Assembly (NCBI GenBank): GCA_047125605.1
Contig: CP138932.1
Span: 3,410,001-3,474,000 of the forward strand
DNA length: 64,000 nt
Source: JAKVBK01 sp022447275
GTDB taxonomy: Bacteria > Pseudomonadota > Alphaproteobacteria > Rhodobacterales > Rhodobacteraceae
Direction: 5' to 3'
Both the position numbers and the translations under genes were made by a program. Below the pieces are notes generated by a model that searched no databases, was not told where the DNA came from, and was given only the letters and a program-made list of their open reading frames with translations. Shown piece by piece: positions 56,107 through 64,000 of this stretch (position 1 is its first letter; each line of letters begins with the position of its first letter).

Positions 56107-56117
56107 CCCGCGTTTCT

Positions 56118-56843
56118 TTGCATATTGCATTTACGGTAGGCGTCTTCCTCCTGATGAGCCAGAGCGTGTTGGCGCAGGGGATCTCGATCGAAATCGGCGG
56201 TGAGGGCAGCAGCTTTACAGCGGCCAGCCTGCAACTGATTGCTTTGATCACAGTGCTGAGTTTGGTGCCGGCGCTAGCCGTGATGATTACGTGTTTTCCG
56301 TTCATCGTGACGGTTCTTTCGATCCTGCGGCAGGGAATTGGATTGCAGCAAGCGCCGCCCAATATGTTGATCGTGACCCTTGCTCTCTTCCTGACCTATT
56401 TTGTGATGGATCCGGTCTTTCAGGAAGTCTGGGCAACAGCTATCCAGCCCCTTACAGAACAACGTTTGGAGTTAGGGGACGCCATCACTCGTGCGCTTGT
56501 GCCGTTCCGGATTTTTATGGCCGATCGGGTTGCTGCTGACACTCTCGAAACACTGGCCGCGCTTCGGCCTGCCAGCGCTGAGTATGAAACGTTGCCCCAA
56601 GCGCCCTTGTCGTTGCTAGTGCCCAGTTTCCTGCTCAGTGAGTTGGAACGAGCCTTTCAGATTGGTTTCCTCATTTTTCTGCCCTTTCTCATCATTGATC
56701 TTGTGGTAGCTGCGGTGCTGATGTCGATGGGGATGATGATGGTCCCGCCCGCAATGGTTTCGCTGCCGTTCAAATTGGCCTTCTTCGTGGTGGCCGATGG
56801 GTGGAGTCTTATTTCCAGCGCCCTCGTCCGGAGTTATTTCTGA
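56118..56843 (+). CDS. fliP: Flagellar export gate protein FliP
   Basis: 241 aa. A signal-like N-terminus (FTVGVFLLMSQSVLAQ), ALITVLSLVPALAVMITCFP, VTVLSILRQGIGLQQAPPNM and VLMSMGMMMVPPAMVSLPFK are FliP signatures. The start is the TTG at 56118; no ATG is available in frame. Last gene of the fliF operon. Confidence 0.95.
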   Translation: MHIAFTVGVFLLMSQSVLAQGISIEIGGEGSSFTAASLQLIALITVLSLVPALAVMITCFPFIVTVLSILRQGIGLQQAPPNMLIVTLALFLTYFVMDPVFQEVWATAIQPLTEQRLELGDAITRALVPFRIFMADRVAADTLETLAALRPASAEYETLPQAPLSLLVPSFLLSELERAFQIGFLIFLPFLIIDLVVAAVLMSMGMMMVPPAMVSLPFKLAFFVVADGWSLISSALVRSYF

Positions 56844-57229
56844 CGACTTAAGGTGCCGTGGCACGGATCACTCTGAACCCAGGCACACCAAAGGTCGGGA
56901 GCGTTAAGATTGATGGCGCCCGATAAAGAATTCTGCTGTATGACTTTCGGCGCGCGCATGCGGAGGGTGCCTCTGATTTTCCGATCTGATCATCTCAATG
57001 TGCAACCTACATGCGGTGCACGCCCCTCGATTTCGGGCTGTTTTCCCCGGATTTAGCATAGGTGTGCTGTGTGCGGCGCGTGAAATTGAGCACATGCATA
57101 GGTTGTTTTGGCGGAGGGTCCGGAGAGACATAAAGTTTCATCTTTACAGTCGTTTAGGATTAGACCGTGCAATCAATCCCGACGCGGGTCTACTTGGTTC
57201 CAGAGAAAGCCCTAGCAGAAAGCATTTGC
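56844..57229. other. Intergenic, end of flagellar locus
   Basis: 386 bases without a supported gene, separating fliP from the sugar-uptake operon. No clear terminator after fliP. The right part must carry the promoter of the LacI regulator. Confidence 0.5.
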
Positions 57230-57243
57230 CGAAACCGGTTTCG
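57230..57243. promoter_or_regulatory. LacI-family operator upstream of aglR homologue
   Basis: CGAAACCGGTTTCG is a perfect 14-bp palindrome with the central CG step typical of LacI/GalR operators, 36 bases before the start of the regulator. It should let the regulator repress itself and the operon. Confidence 0.7.
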
Positions 57244-57279
57244 AAACTCACAACGGTTATGAGGAGAAACCGAATCAGC

Positions 57280-58365
57280 ATGTCATCCAAGGCCACTGCA
57301 CAGCTGCGACCATCGCCTGCTAAACGCATCCGAATTTCGGACGTGGCAGAGCATTTGAACCTTACAAAAGGTACGGTCAGCCGGGCTTTGAATGGCTACC
57401 CGGATATCTCGGAAAGCACCCGCACACGTGTGCGCGCCGCTGCAGACCGCCTTGGTTACCGGCCGCTGGTCCAGGCGCAAACCATCCGGACGGGCCGGTC
57501 TCGTGCGATCGGATTGATCCTCGAAGAGCATGAATATGACGGCCACAGCCCTTTCGTGGCGCAGTTCATGGCTGGTCTGTCGGAAGGTGCGGCGCGCGAG
57601 GACTGGACGTTGTCGGTCACCACAGCGTCGAGCGAGGCAGATACTCTTCGCCGCTTAGATGAGCTTGTTCATGACAAGAAATCAGACGGGTTCATTCTGC
57701 CCAGAACACAGGTTGATGACCCGCGTGTGCGCTTCCTGCGCGAGGCGGATGTTCCCTTTGTCCTCTATGGAAGAACCGGCGACAGCCGCGGTTGTGCTTG
57801 GTTTGACATCGAGAGTGAAGCGGCCATGGCTGAAGCTGTGTCTCGGCTGGCCGCGCTGGGGCATCGGCGCATTGCGCATGTGCCGGGCGCTCCGGGCTAT
57901 ACCTACGCCGTCGTGCGCAAAGATGGCTATTTGAGGGGCATGCAGGCCGCTGGCCTGCAGGCAGACGATGCCTTGATAGGAGCGCCCGCCGTCGGCCGCG
58001 CAGAAGGCAGTGCAGCCGCCTTGCCCCTGATCGAAGCCGGGGCCACCGCTCTGGTTTTCGCGGTCGACCACGCCGCGCTGGGGGCCTATGACGCGATCCG
58101 TTCACTTGGTTTGCGCGTTGGCCATGATGTCTCGGTAATTTCCTACGATGGCATCCCAGAAGGCGCCTATGTGGACCCCCCGCTTTCAACGTTTCGCGTG
58201 GACACCCGCGCTGCGGGGCGCCGACTGGCCGAACTGCTGATCCGCCGGTGTCGGGGGGAGGCGCCCGAAGCCCTGCGCGCGCTTGCGCAGGCACAGTTTC
58301 TCGACCGTGGCTCGCATGCGGGGGCGCCCAACGCGCCGCCTGTGACCGCGATCGGAAAAACCTAA
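57280..58365 (+). CDS. LacI-family transcriptional regulator of the sugar-uptake operon (AglR-like)
   Basis: 361 aa. Helix-turn-helix RISDVAEHLNLTKGTVSRAL with hinge NGYPDISESTRTRVRAAADR, and a periplasmic-binding-like effector domain (RAIGLILEEHEYDGHSPFVA, VSVISYDGIPEGAYVDPPLS). ATG 57280 is preceded by GAGGAGA; an in-frame ATG at 57259 would add seven residues. It leads the ABC operon by 33 bases, so it probably senses the imported sugar. Confidence 0.9.
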   Translation: MSSKATAQLRPSPAKRIRISDVAEHLNLTKGTVSRALNGYPDISESTRTRVRAAADRLGYRPLVQAQTIRTGRSRAIGLILEEHEYDGHSPFVAQFMAGLSEGAAREDWTLSVTTASSEADTLRRLDELVHDKKSDGFILPRTQVDDPRVRFLREADVPFVLYGRTGDSRGCAWFDIESEAAMAEAVSRLAALGHRRIAHVPGAPGYTYAVVRKDGYLRGMQAAGLQADDALIGAPAVGRAEGSAAALPLIEAGATALVFAVDHAALGAYDAIRSLGLRVGHDVSVISYDGIPEGAYVDPPLSTFRVDTRAAGRRLAELLIRRCRGEAPEALRALAQAQFLDRGSHAGAPNAPPVTAIGKT

Positions 58366-58398
58366 ACGATCATGCACAACAAAACGGGAGGAAAAAGC

Positions 58399-59745
58399 AT
58401 GACCAGATTTTCGAAACTGCTGACGGGAACCGCGATGGCGGTTGCGCTGTCAGCCAGCGCCGTATCCGCAGATACGATCCGGTTCTGGACAACCGAGGAA
58501 CAGCCGGAGCGTCTTGCCAAGCAGCAAGAAATGGCGGCCCAGTTTGAAGCGGCGTCGGGCACGGCCGTTGAGGTGATCCCGGTCTCTGAAACCGAGCTGG
58601 GCACGCGCGCCACCGCCGCTTTTGCGGCCGGCGATCTTCCCGATGTGATCTACCACACTCTGCAATACGCCCTTCCCTGGGCCGAGGCAGGTATTCTCGA
58701 CACCGAGGCAGCAACCGAGGTGATCGAAGAACTGGGGGCGGAGACTTTCGCACCTGGCGCCATTGCGATGGCGGCCTTCGAAGGGGATACCGCCTCGGTT
58801 CCGGTGGATGGCTGGACCCAGATGCTGGTCTACCGCAAGGATCTGTTTGAAGAAGCAGGCCTTGAGGCGCCGACCTCCTATGCCAACGTGCTCGCCGCGA
58901 TCGAAAAGCTGCACAACCCGCCAGAGATGTTTGGTTTTGTCGCCGCAACCAAGGTCGACGAAAACTTCATGTCCCAGGTGCTGGAGCATGTGTTCCTCGC
59001 CAATGGTGTGTCGCCAGTGAACGCAGATGGCTTTGCGCCGCTCGATGTCGCCGCCACGACCGAGGTACTGGACTTCTACAAGGCCATCGCCGAGGCATCG
59101 CCTCCGGGGGATCTGTTCTGGAAGCAATCGCGCGAGCTGTATTTCTCGGGCAATGCGGCGATGATCATCTGGTCGCCTTTCATCCTTGATGAGCTGGCGG
59201 GTTTGCGTGACAGCGCGCCGCCGACAATCAACGACGATCCGACCTCGGACGCGCTGGCAGGGCTGACAGGCATTGTCACCAATTTCTCGGGCCCCTCCAA
59301 CCCAGATGGTGCGGCCTGGGGCGACATCCGCTATTTCGGGATCACATCTGATGCCGATACGGATGCCGCCATGGAGTTCGTGAAATTCTCCATGGATGAT
59401 GGCTATGGGCAGACATTGTCGATCGCTCCGGAAGGCAAGTTCCCAGTGCGTGCGGGCACGGCCGATGATCCAGAGAAGTTCAAGACGCTCTGGGCCACAT
59501 TGCCTGTTGGCGTGGACCGCAAAGCGCCGCTCGGGGATCTCTATGAAGCTGCAATGATCGATGAGATCGTTGGGGGCCTCGATGTGGCTCAGCGCTGGGG
59601 CGTGGCTGATGGTCAGCTGTCTCTGGCATCCAAGATGATCAACTCACAGGCGATCAACCGTGTCGTGCGTCAATATATTGACGGCGAAGTGGATGCCGCC
59701 GGTGCGGTTGCTGCCATGAACGAAGCGCTGGGCGCGATCGACTGA
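58399..59745 (+). CDS. ABC sugar transporter, periplasmic binding protein (AglE-like)
   Basis: 448 aa. Signal peptide (LLTGTAMAVALSASAVSA) then a family 1 solute-binding fold: DTIRFWTTEEQPERLAKQQE, FAAGDLPDVIYHTLQYALPW, VDGWTQMLVYRKDLFEEAGL. AglE-type proteins bind alpha-glucosides or related small glycosides and pass them to the permeases. Start at 58399 follows GGGAGGAAAAAGC. A strong hairpin after the stop may raise its expression over the downstream genes. Confidence 0.88.
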   Translation: MTRFSKLLTGTAMAVALSASAVSADTIRFWTTEEQPERLAKQQEMAAQFEAASGTAVEVIPVSETELGTRATAAFAAGDLPDVIYHTLQYALPWAEAGILDTEAATEVIEELGAETFAPGAIAMAAFEGDTASVPVDGWTQMLVYRKDLFEEAGLEAPTSYANVLAAIEKLHNPPEMFGFVAATKVDENFMSQVLEHVFLANGVSPVNADGFAPLDVAATTEVLDFYKAIAEASPPGDLFWKQSRELYFSGNAAMIIWSPFILDELAGLRDSAPPTINDDPTSDALAGLTGIVTNFSGPSNPDGAAWGDIRYFGITSDADTDAAMEFVKFSMDDGYGQTLSIAPEGKFPVRAGTADDPEKFKTLWATLPVGVDRKAPLGDLYEAAMIDEIVGGLDVAQRWGVADGQLSLASKMINSQAINRVVRQYIDGEVDAAGAVAAMNEALGAID

Positions 59746-59760
59746 TCTTCTCCCGCCTGC

Positions 59761-59786
59761 GTGGCCCCGGACATCCCCGGGGCCAC
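59761..59786 (+). other. Strong hairpin between binding protein and permease genes
   Basis: GTGGCCCCGG and CCGGGGCCAC form a perfect 10-bp stem around ACATCC, 15 bases after the stop. No T-run follows, so it is more likely an mRNA-stabilising or attenuating structure than a full terminator. Confidence 0.7.
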
Positions 59787-59881
59787 TGCAGATCTCCGTT
59801 TCCACATACGCGCCAGGAATGCCGTGGACAGGGTCTGCGGACGGGAGTGGTATGTGCAGGCTTCCACCTGCGAGGGCTTAG

Positions 59882-61120
59882 ATGACGACATCGACACCTC
59901 CTAAAGGCACAACGCCGCTTGCGCGCCGTGAAGCGCGCTTGGCGTGGGGTATGTTGGCGCCCACGCTGATATCCGTCGCCCTCGTGGTGGTGTTGCCGCT
60001 GCTTGCGATCTTCTGGATCAGCTTCAAGCCTATCGGCTTGGCGGACCTCCGTCCGGCTACAGCTGTGGTCCGGGAAAGCCTGCGTGGGTCAGGCGATAGC
60101 CTGCGCATTCAATACCGGGTCCGTAATTCTTCGCGCGATGTCACGGTGGAGGACGTCAGTTTCACGGATACCTTGCCTGACATGGTGACCCTGCTGCCCC
60201 AGGATCTGCCTGCCGAATGCAGCCTGACGGAGCGCTTGTTAACCTGCACCTTTGGCACGATCGAGGGAGGCTTTAATGAACGTTTGCGTCTGCCGGTCAC
60301 TGTCACAGGGGATGAAGAGTTGGCCGAAGAAGCCGTTGAAGGCTCTGCCCCGGCGGTTACGGCAACAGCTGATAACATCCTGACGAATTTTGAGTTCACG
60401 ACTGAGAATTTCGCGCGGATTTTTGATGGAGACGAGTTCTTCTCGGTGCTTTGGGTGACCATTTTCTACACCGTGTTTGGCACCGTAGGCGCGCTGGCTG
60501 TGGGGTTATTTGCGGCCCTGTTGCTCAACAAAAATTTTCGTGGACAGGGTATCTTGCGGGGCTTGTATCTATTCCCGTATGTGGCCCCGATTATCGCGGT
60601 CGCGTTTTCCTGGTTGATCCTTTTTGATCCATTCTCTGGATCGGCGAATGCGTTGCTGGTGCAGATGGGCGTTGTCGATCAGCCGATAAACTTTTTCGGT
60701 GAGCGTCCGCTCGCGCTGATCATGGTCACTGTTTTTGAGATTTGGCGGTATTTCCCTTTGTCGTTCCTGTTCATCCTTGCGCGGATGCAGTCGATCGACA
60801 CGGATATGTATGAGGCCGCTGATATGGATGGGGCCTCTCCGTTTCAGAAATTCTGGTATCTGAGCCTGCCCATGCTGCTGGGCATTCTTTCGGTGTTGTT
60901 CCTGCTGCGCTTTATCTGGACCTTCAACAAGTTCGACGACATTTTCCTGCTGACCGGGGGCAATGCAGGCACCCGGACCCTGACAGTGAACGTGTATGAG
61001 CAGGCCTTTGCGGTCTCGAATATCGGGGCGGGTGCGGCTGTTGCCGTTGTGATTTTCCTGTGCTTGCTGACGTTCTCGATCTTCTTCTTCAAATTCGTGA
61101 GCCGGGAGGAAGGGCTATGA
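59882..61120 (+). CDS. ABC sugar transporter permease (AglF-like) with inserted DUF11-like domain
   Basis: 412 aa, about 100 longer than a plain MalF/AglF-type permease. Helix 1 is at about 22-48. Residues about 72-165 form an extra periplasmic beta domain (VTVEDVSFTDTLPDMVTLLP, AECSLTERLLTCTFGTIEGG) with Cys113 and Cys122 placed as in DUF11 repeats. The transport domain follows, with EAADMDGASPFQKFWYLSLP, the EAA loop that contacts the ATPase. Inner membrane. The extra domain may contact the binding protein. Confidence 0.88.
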   Translation: MTTSTPPKGTTPLARREARLAWGMLAPTLISVALVVVLPLLAIFWISFKPIGLADLRPATAVVRESLRGSGDSLRIQYRVRNSSRDVTVEDVSFTDTLPDMVTLLPQDLPAECSLTERLLTCTFGTIEGGFNERLRLPVTVTGDEELAEEAVEGSAPAVTATADNILTNFEFTTENFARIFDGDEFFSVLWVTIFYTVFGTVGALAVGLFAALLLNKNFRGQGILRGLYLFPYVAPIIAVAFSWLILFDPFSGSANALLVQMGVVDQPINFFGERPLALIMVTVFEIWRYFPLSFLFILARMQSIDTDMYEAADMDGASPFQKFWYLSLPMLLGILSVLFLLRFIWTFNKFDDIFLLTGGNAGTRTLTVNVYEQAFAVSNIGAGAAVAVVIFLCLLTFSIFFFKFVSREEGL

Positions 61121-61244
61121 CTGGGCGCTATCTTGCTGGTGGGCGAGGGGGCGCTGCTCCTCGGCCCTTGCGGGCCTCACCCCGGAGTATTTTCGCCAAT
61201 ATGATGTGCGCCTGCGCTTTGTTGGCCCGTGCGGAGGGCGCGCG

Positions 61245-62456
61245 ATGAAGTTCTTGCGGTTCGGATATGTGACGGGGCCCTTGATCGGTGTGCTTTGGGT
61301 TTTCGTGGCGGCGATTACGGTTGCGGTTGTTATGAGTTTTGCCACGGGCGACCCCTTCCGCCCCTCGTTTCTTTGGAGTGTGCTTTTCGGTGCGCCCATT
61401 GGGTTAGCGTTGTTGGGTCGTCCGGCGGTGCGGCCGGCGATGGCTGCGGGGGTGGTTTTGTTCGTGGTAACGCTTTTGCTCGGGATCGGCCCTGTGCTGA
61501 CGGATGGGGTGCCGCTGGCGGGCAAGCTGGGGGCTGGCGTTCTGATGGGGATAGCCGTTGGTTGGCCGATGGCGTCTTTTGTCGGGGCGTTGCCGATGGG
61601 GGCGTTGAACCGCCATCTTTTCGAAGACAGTGTGATCAAATTCCTCACTGGCTTTGGCTACATATTCTTCACCGCGATCGTCGCCATTCCTTTCTTTGTG
61701 ATGGTGATGACCAGTTTGAAAAGCCAACAGCAATTGGTTGCGAACCCGCTGGATTTCTCATTGGACTTGGACAAGGGCTGGGATTTGTTCCGCAGCTATC
61801 AGGAGCTTTTTGCAGATTTCAATTTTGGCACCTATCTGCTGAATTCTGCGCTGATATCGGTGCTGACTGTCGCGATTACCTTGGCTTTCAGTGTGCCTGG
61901 GGCCTATGCGGTGGCGCGTTTGCGGTTCAAAGGGCAGGCGGTGTTTTCGCGGTCGATCCTGCTCATTTACATGGTGCCTGTGATCGTCCTGGCCTTGCCG
62001 ATCTACATTGCGTTCTCTGTGACTGGGCTGCGCAACACCATCATCGGCATTCTGCTGATATATCCGGTCACCACGATCCCCGTGGCGCTTTATATGCTGC
62101 AGGGCTATTTTCGCGGTCTGCCTCATGAGGTGGAGGAGGCCGGCCTCATGGACGGCTTGAACCGGCTTCAGGTGATCTGGAAGATCACGTTGCCCCTTGC
62201 CCTGCCTGCGATGGCCTCGGTCAGCCTCTATGTTTTCATGATCGCCTGGAACGAGTTTCTACTGGCATTCATGCTGTTGGATGATCCGAGCAAATTCACC
62301 CTGACGCGGGGCATCGCGTCGCTCAACTCTTCAGAAATACCGCGCCAGCACCTGATGGCAGGCGCCGTGATCGCGACCGTTCCGATCATGGCCCTTTTCC
62401 TTGGGCTGGAGCGTTTCATGACCAAAGGCCTGACCGCCGGGAGTGTCAAAGGATGA
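61245..62456 (+). CDS. ABC sugar transporter permease (AglG-like) with four extra N-terminal helices
   Basis: 403 aa. The usual permease core begins near residue 130 (FLTGFGYIFFTAIVAIPFFV) and carries the EAA loop EVEEAGLMDGLNRLQVIWKI. Before it lie about 125 residues with four predicted helices (GPLIGVLWVFVAAITVAVVM, AAGVVLFVVTLLLGIGPVL) not found in a plain MalG-type permease. ATG 61245 follows GGAGG seven bases upstream. The 124-base gap after the first permease holds a 43-codon frame from an ATG overlapping the previous stop (61117), which is basic and low-complexity and probably not a gene. Confidence 0.87.
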   Translation: MKFLRFGYVTGPLIGVLWVFVAAITVAVVMSFATGDPFRPSFLWSVLFGAPIGLALLGRPAVRPAMAAGVVLFVVTLLLGIGPVLTDGVPLAGKLGAGVLMGIAVGWPMASFVGALPMGALNRHLFEDSVIKFLTGFGYIFFTAIVAIPFFVMVMTSLKSQQQLVANPLDFSLDLDKGWDLFRSYQELFADFNFGTYLLNSALISVLTVAITLAFSVPGAYAVARLRFKGQAVFSRSILLIYMVPVIVLALPIYIAFSVTGLRNTIIGILLIYPVTTIPVALYMLQGYFRGLPHEVEEAGLMDGLNRLQVIWKITLPLALPAMASVSLYVFMIAWNEFLLAFMLLDDPSKFTLTRGIASLNSSEIPRQHLMAGAVIATVPIMALFLGLERFMTKGLTAGSVKG

Positions 62457-63715
62457 CCCAAATGGATATCGAAACGCTGGATCGGCGCGCCCGTGAAATC
62501 CTGACAGCGAATGACAGGGGTGGCTACACGCTGCCCACAGCGGGCCTGTATCCGTATCAATGGAACTGGGACAGTGCGTTTGCGGCCTGGGGCTTTGCCC
62601 GGTTTGATATCGATCGGGCCTGGCAGGAGTTAGAGACCCTTTTTTCCGGGCAATGGCCCTCTGGGATGGTGCCTCATATCCTGTTTCACAAGCCCGATCC
62701 CGGCTATTTTCCTGGGCCTGAAGTCTGGGGGGCGTCAAACGGGCCGATCCCGTCCTCGGGGATCAGCCAACCGCCCGTTGCAGCCACCTTTGCCCGCGCG
62801 GTTTTGGAGACGGATATGGAGGCGGGTTTGGCCCGCGCACGCGGTCTGTTTGGCAAGATCAAGGATTGGCATCGGTGGTTCATGGCATGGCGCTCTGAGG
62901 CTGGTGCGATCTTTATTACGCATCCTTGGGAAGCGGGCCGCGACAACACCGCTGATTGGGACAGCGCCATGGCGTTGATCGATCCTGAGGGCGTGGGTGA
63001 GTACACCCGCCGGGACACGGCCCATGTTGATCCAGCGATGCGGCCAACCAAAGCGGATTATGACCGCTATATCTGGCTGGTGCAGCGCGGGCGTCGGCTG
63101 GGTTGGGATGACGCGGCGCTGGCCCGGGATGCCCCGTTCCGCGTGGCTGATCCAACGATGACGTTCATTCTGCTGCGTGCCAATCGCGATCTGGCGGCGC
63201 TTGCGGATGCGTTGGGCGAGTCGCGCGCCGAAATAGACAGCTGGACGCAGATGCTCATTGCCGGCAGCGAGACGCTCAAGACACCTGAGGGCCACTATAC
63301 CGCGATCAACCTGCGTACAGGCGCGCACACGGGCCACATTACAAACGCGTCTTTCCTTAACTGGTATGCGGGAATTGAAAGCCCGGAAATGATGGCGGAA
63401 CTGCAGGCGGCCTTTGCTGCCAGCCCGTATCCGGTGCCCAGCCACAAGGTTGGGGCTGCTGAATTTGACAGCAAAAGATACTGGCGAGGGCCCACCTGGG
63501 CGATGTTCAATGCGCTGATCGCACGGGGTTTGTTGGATATGGGCCATGTGGAAGAGGCCGAGGCGCTGCGCTCGAAGACGGCAAGTCTGATGGCTCAGCA
63601 TGGCTTTGCTGAGTATTTTGATCCGCTTACCGGTGCGCCGGCAGGGGGCGGAACCTTTACGTGGACGGCAGCCGTCTGGCTGGCATGGGCCTCGCCATCT
63701 GCAGGAGCGAAGTGA
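62453..63715 (+). CDS. GH63-family glycosidase, likely glucosyl-/mannosylglycerate hydrolase
   Basis: 420 aa, cytoplasmic (no signal). The N-terminal LYPYQWNWDSAFAAWGFARF, then FITHPWEAGRDNTADWDSAM and the C-terminal FDPLTGAPAGGGTFTWTAAV are signatures of the (alpha/alpha)6 barrel GH63 group that hydrolyses glucosylglycerate and mannosylglycerate. It overlaps the second permease by ATGA, so the imported glycoside is probably cut here to sugar and glycerate. In agl operons of rhizobia this place is taken by a GH13 alpha-glucosidase. The exact substrate is inferred. Confidence 0.8.
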   Translation: MTQMDIETLDRRAREILTANDRGGYTLPTAGLYPYQWNWDSAFAAWGFARFDIDRAWQELETLFSGQWPSGMVPHILFHKPDPGYFPGPEVWGASNGPIPSSGISQPPVAATFARAVLETDMEAGLARARGLFGKIKDWHRWFMAWRSEAGAIFITHPWEAGRDNTADWDSAMALIDPEGVGEYTRRDTAHVDPAMRPTKADYDRYIWLVQRGRRLGWDDAALARDAPFRVADPTMTFILLRANRDLAALADALGESRAEIDSWTQMLIAGSETLKTPEGHYTAINLRTGAHTGHITNASFLNWYAGIESPEMMAELQAAFAASPYPVPSHKVGAAEFDSKRYWRGPTWAMFNALIARGLLDMGHVEEAEALRSKTASLMAQHGFAEYFDPLTGAPAGGGTFTWTAAVWLAWASPSAGAK

Positions 63716-64000
63716 TGGGTGCGATCAATCTTGACGGTGTAGAGAAGTGGTTCGGCGAGGCGCAGGTCATCAAGGGGGTCAACCTCGAGATCGAAGATGG
63801 TGAGTTCATCGTGTTCGTGGGCCCCTCGGGCTGTGGCAAGTCTACCTTGCTGCGGATGATTGGTGGGCTGGAGGATATCAGCCGGGGCGCCCTGCGCATC
63901 GATGGTGCTGATGTCACGGCCGAACCGCCGGCCAAGCGGGGCCTCGCCATGGTGTTTCAGAGCTACGCGCTTTATCCGCATATGTCCGTGCGCGACAACA
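63715..64000 (+). CDS. ABC sugar transporter ATPase (AglK/UgpC-like), 5' part
   Basis: The first 95 codons are present; the gene runs off the right edge. INLDGVEKWFGEAQVIKGVN opens the ABC domain, Walker A is VGPSGCGKSTLLRMIGGLED, and the Q-loop MVFQSYALYPHMSVRDN is complete. The ATG overlaps the glycosidase stop (TGATG). Energises the two permeases. Confidence 0.93.
   Translation, partial: MGAINLDGVEKWFGEAQVIKGVNLEIEDGEFIVFVGPSGCGKSTLLRMIGGLEDISRGALRIDGADVTAEPPAKRGLAMVFQSYALYPHMSVRDN

Noticed and set aside
56998..57279. Longer N-terminus for the LacI regulator
   Set aside because: The frame is open upstream but runs over the operator and lacks a ribosome-binding site; the helix-turn-helix starts soon after 57280.
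61117..61248. 43-codon frame between the two permease genes
   Set aside because: Although its ATG overlaps the previous stop, it is low-complexity Arg/Ala/Gly and no ribosome-binding site or family is visible.

Overview
The window is a chromosomal segment from an alphaproteobacterium, most likely a marine Rhodobacteraceae (roseobacter-type) species. The grounds are the recF-dnaN-dnaA block next to rpsT, flaF/flbT beside the flagellins, a MotC/MotE-type motility set, a VPLPA-CTERM relic, and high GC with short overlapping ATGA gene junctions. No species is assigned.

Layout. 1-9956: housekeeping and tRNA-modification genes (trmO end, dapA, a lytic transglycosylase, an EamA exporter, mnmD with a divergent FAD oxidoreductase, pncA/pncB, trhO, a sulfotransferase). 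10256-10823: a broken gene for a surface-sorted VPLPA-CTERM protein. 11177-12346: an MFS transporter. 12503-15279: a 2.8 kb element bounded by 21-bp inverted repeats and a 5-bp direct repeat (TAGGC), carrying two polysaccharide genes and no transposase, inserted directly behind the gyrB stop codon. 15285-22951: gyrB, a LysE exporter, recF, dnaN, dnaA and rpsT, all on the minus strand. 23161-27297: an enoyl-CoA hydratase, mutM, and ubiE-ubiB.

27298-56843 is a large flagellar locus. It encodes rod, L-ring, MS-ring and a complete type III export gate (FliP, FliQ, FliR, FlhA, FlhB) with its ATPase FliI and FliH; it also has FliN, hook cap, hook-length control, MotA with MotE-like and MotC-like partners, and FlaF/FlbT. 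Its centre is an array of three tandem flagellin genes. Their ends are nearly identical and their central domains differ completely. Each repeat unit carries fossils of the neighbouring flgN and flaF genes, so the history of the duplication can be read. The operons diverge from shared promoters, three of which have a near-consensus CtrA-type box. No flgE, flgK, flgL, flgI, fliG, fliM, fliD or motB is present here, so the rest of the machine must be encoded elsewhere.

57280-64000 (end of window) is a LacI-controlled ABC sugar-uptake operon of the aglREFGK type, with a GH63-family glycosidase in place of the usual alpha-glucosidase. This suggests uptake and hydrolysis of a small glycoside such as glucosyl- or mannosylglycerate. 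Its first permease carries an extra DUF11-like periplasmic domain, and its second an extra four-helix N-terminus.
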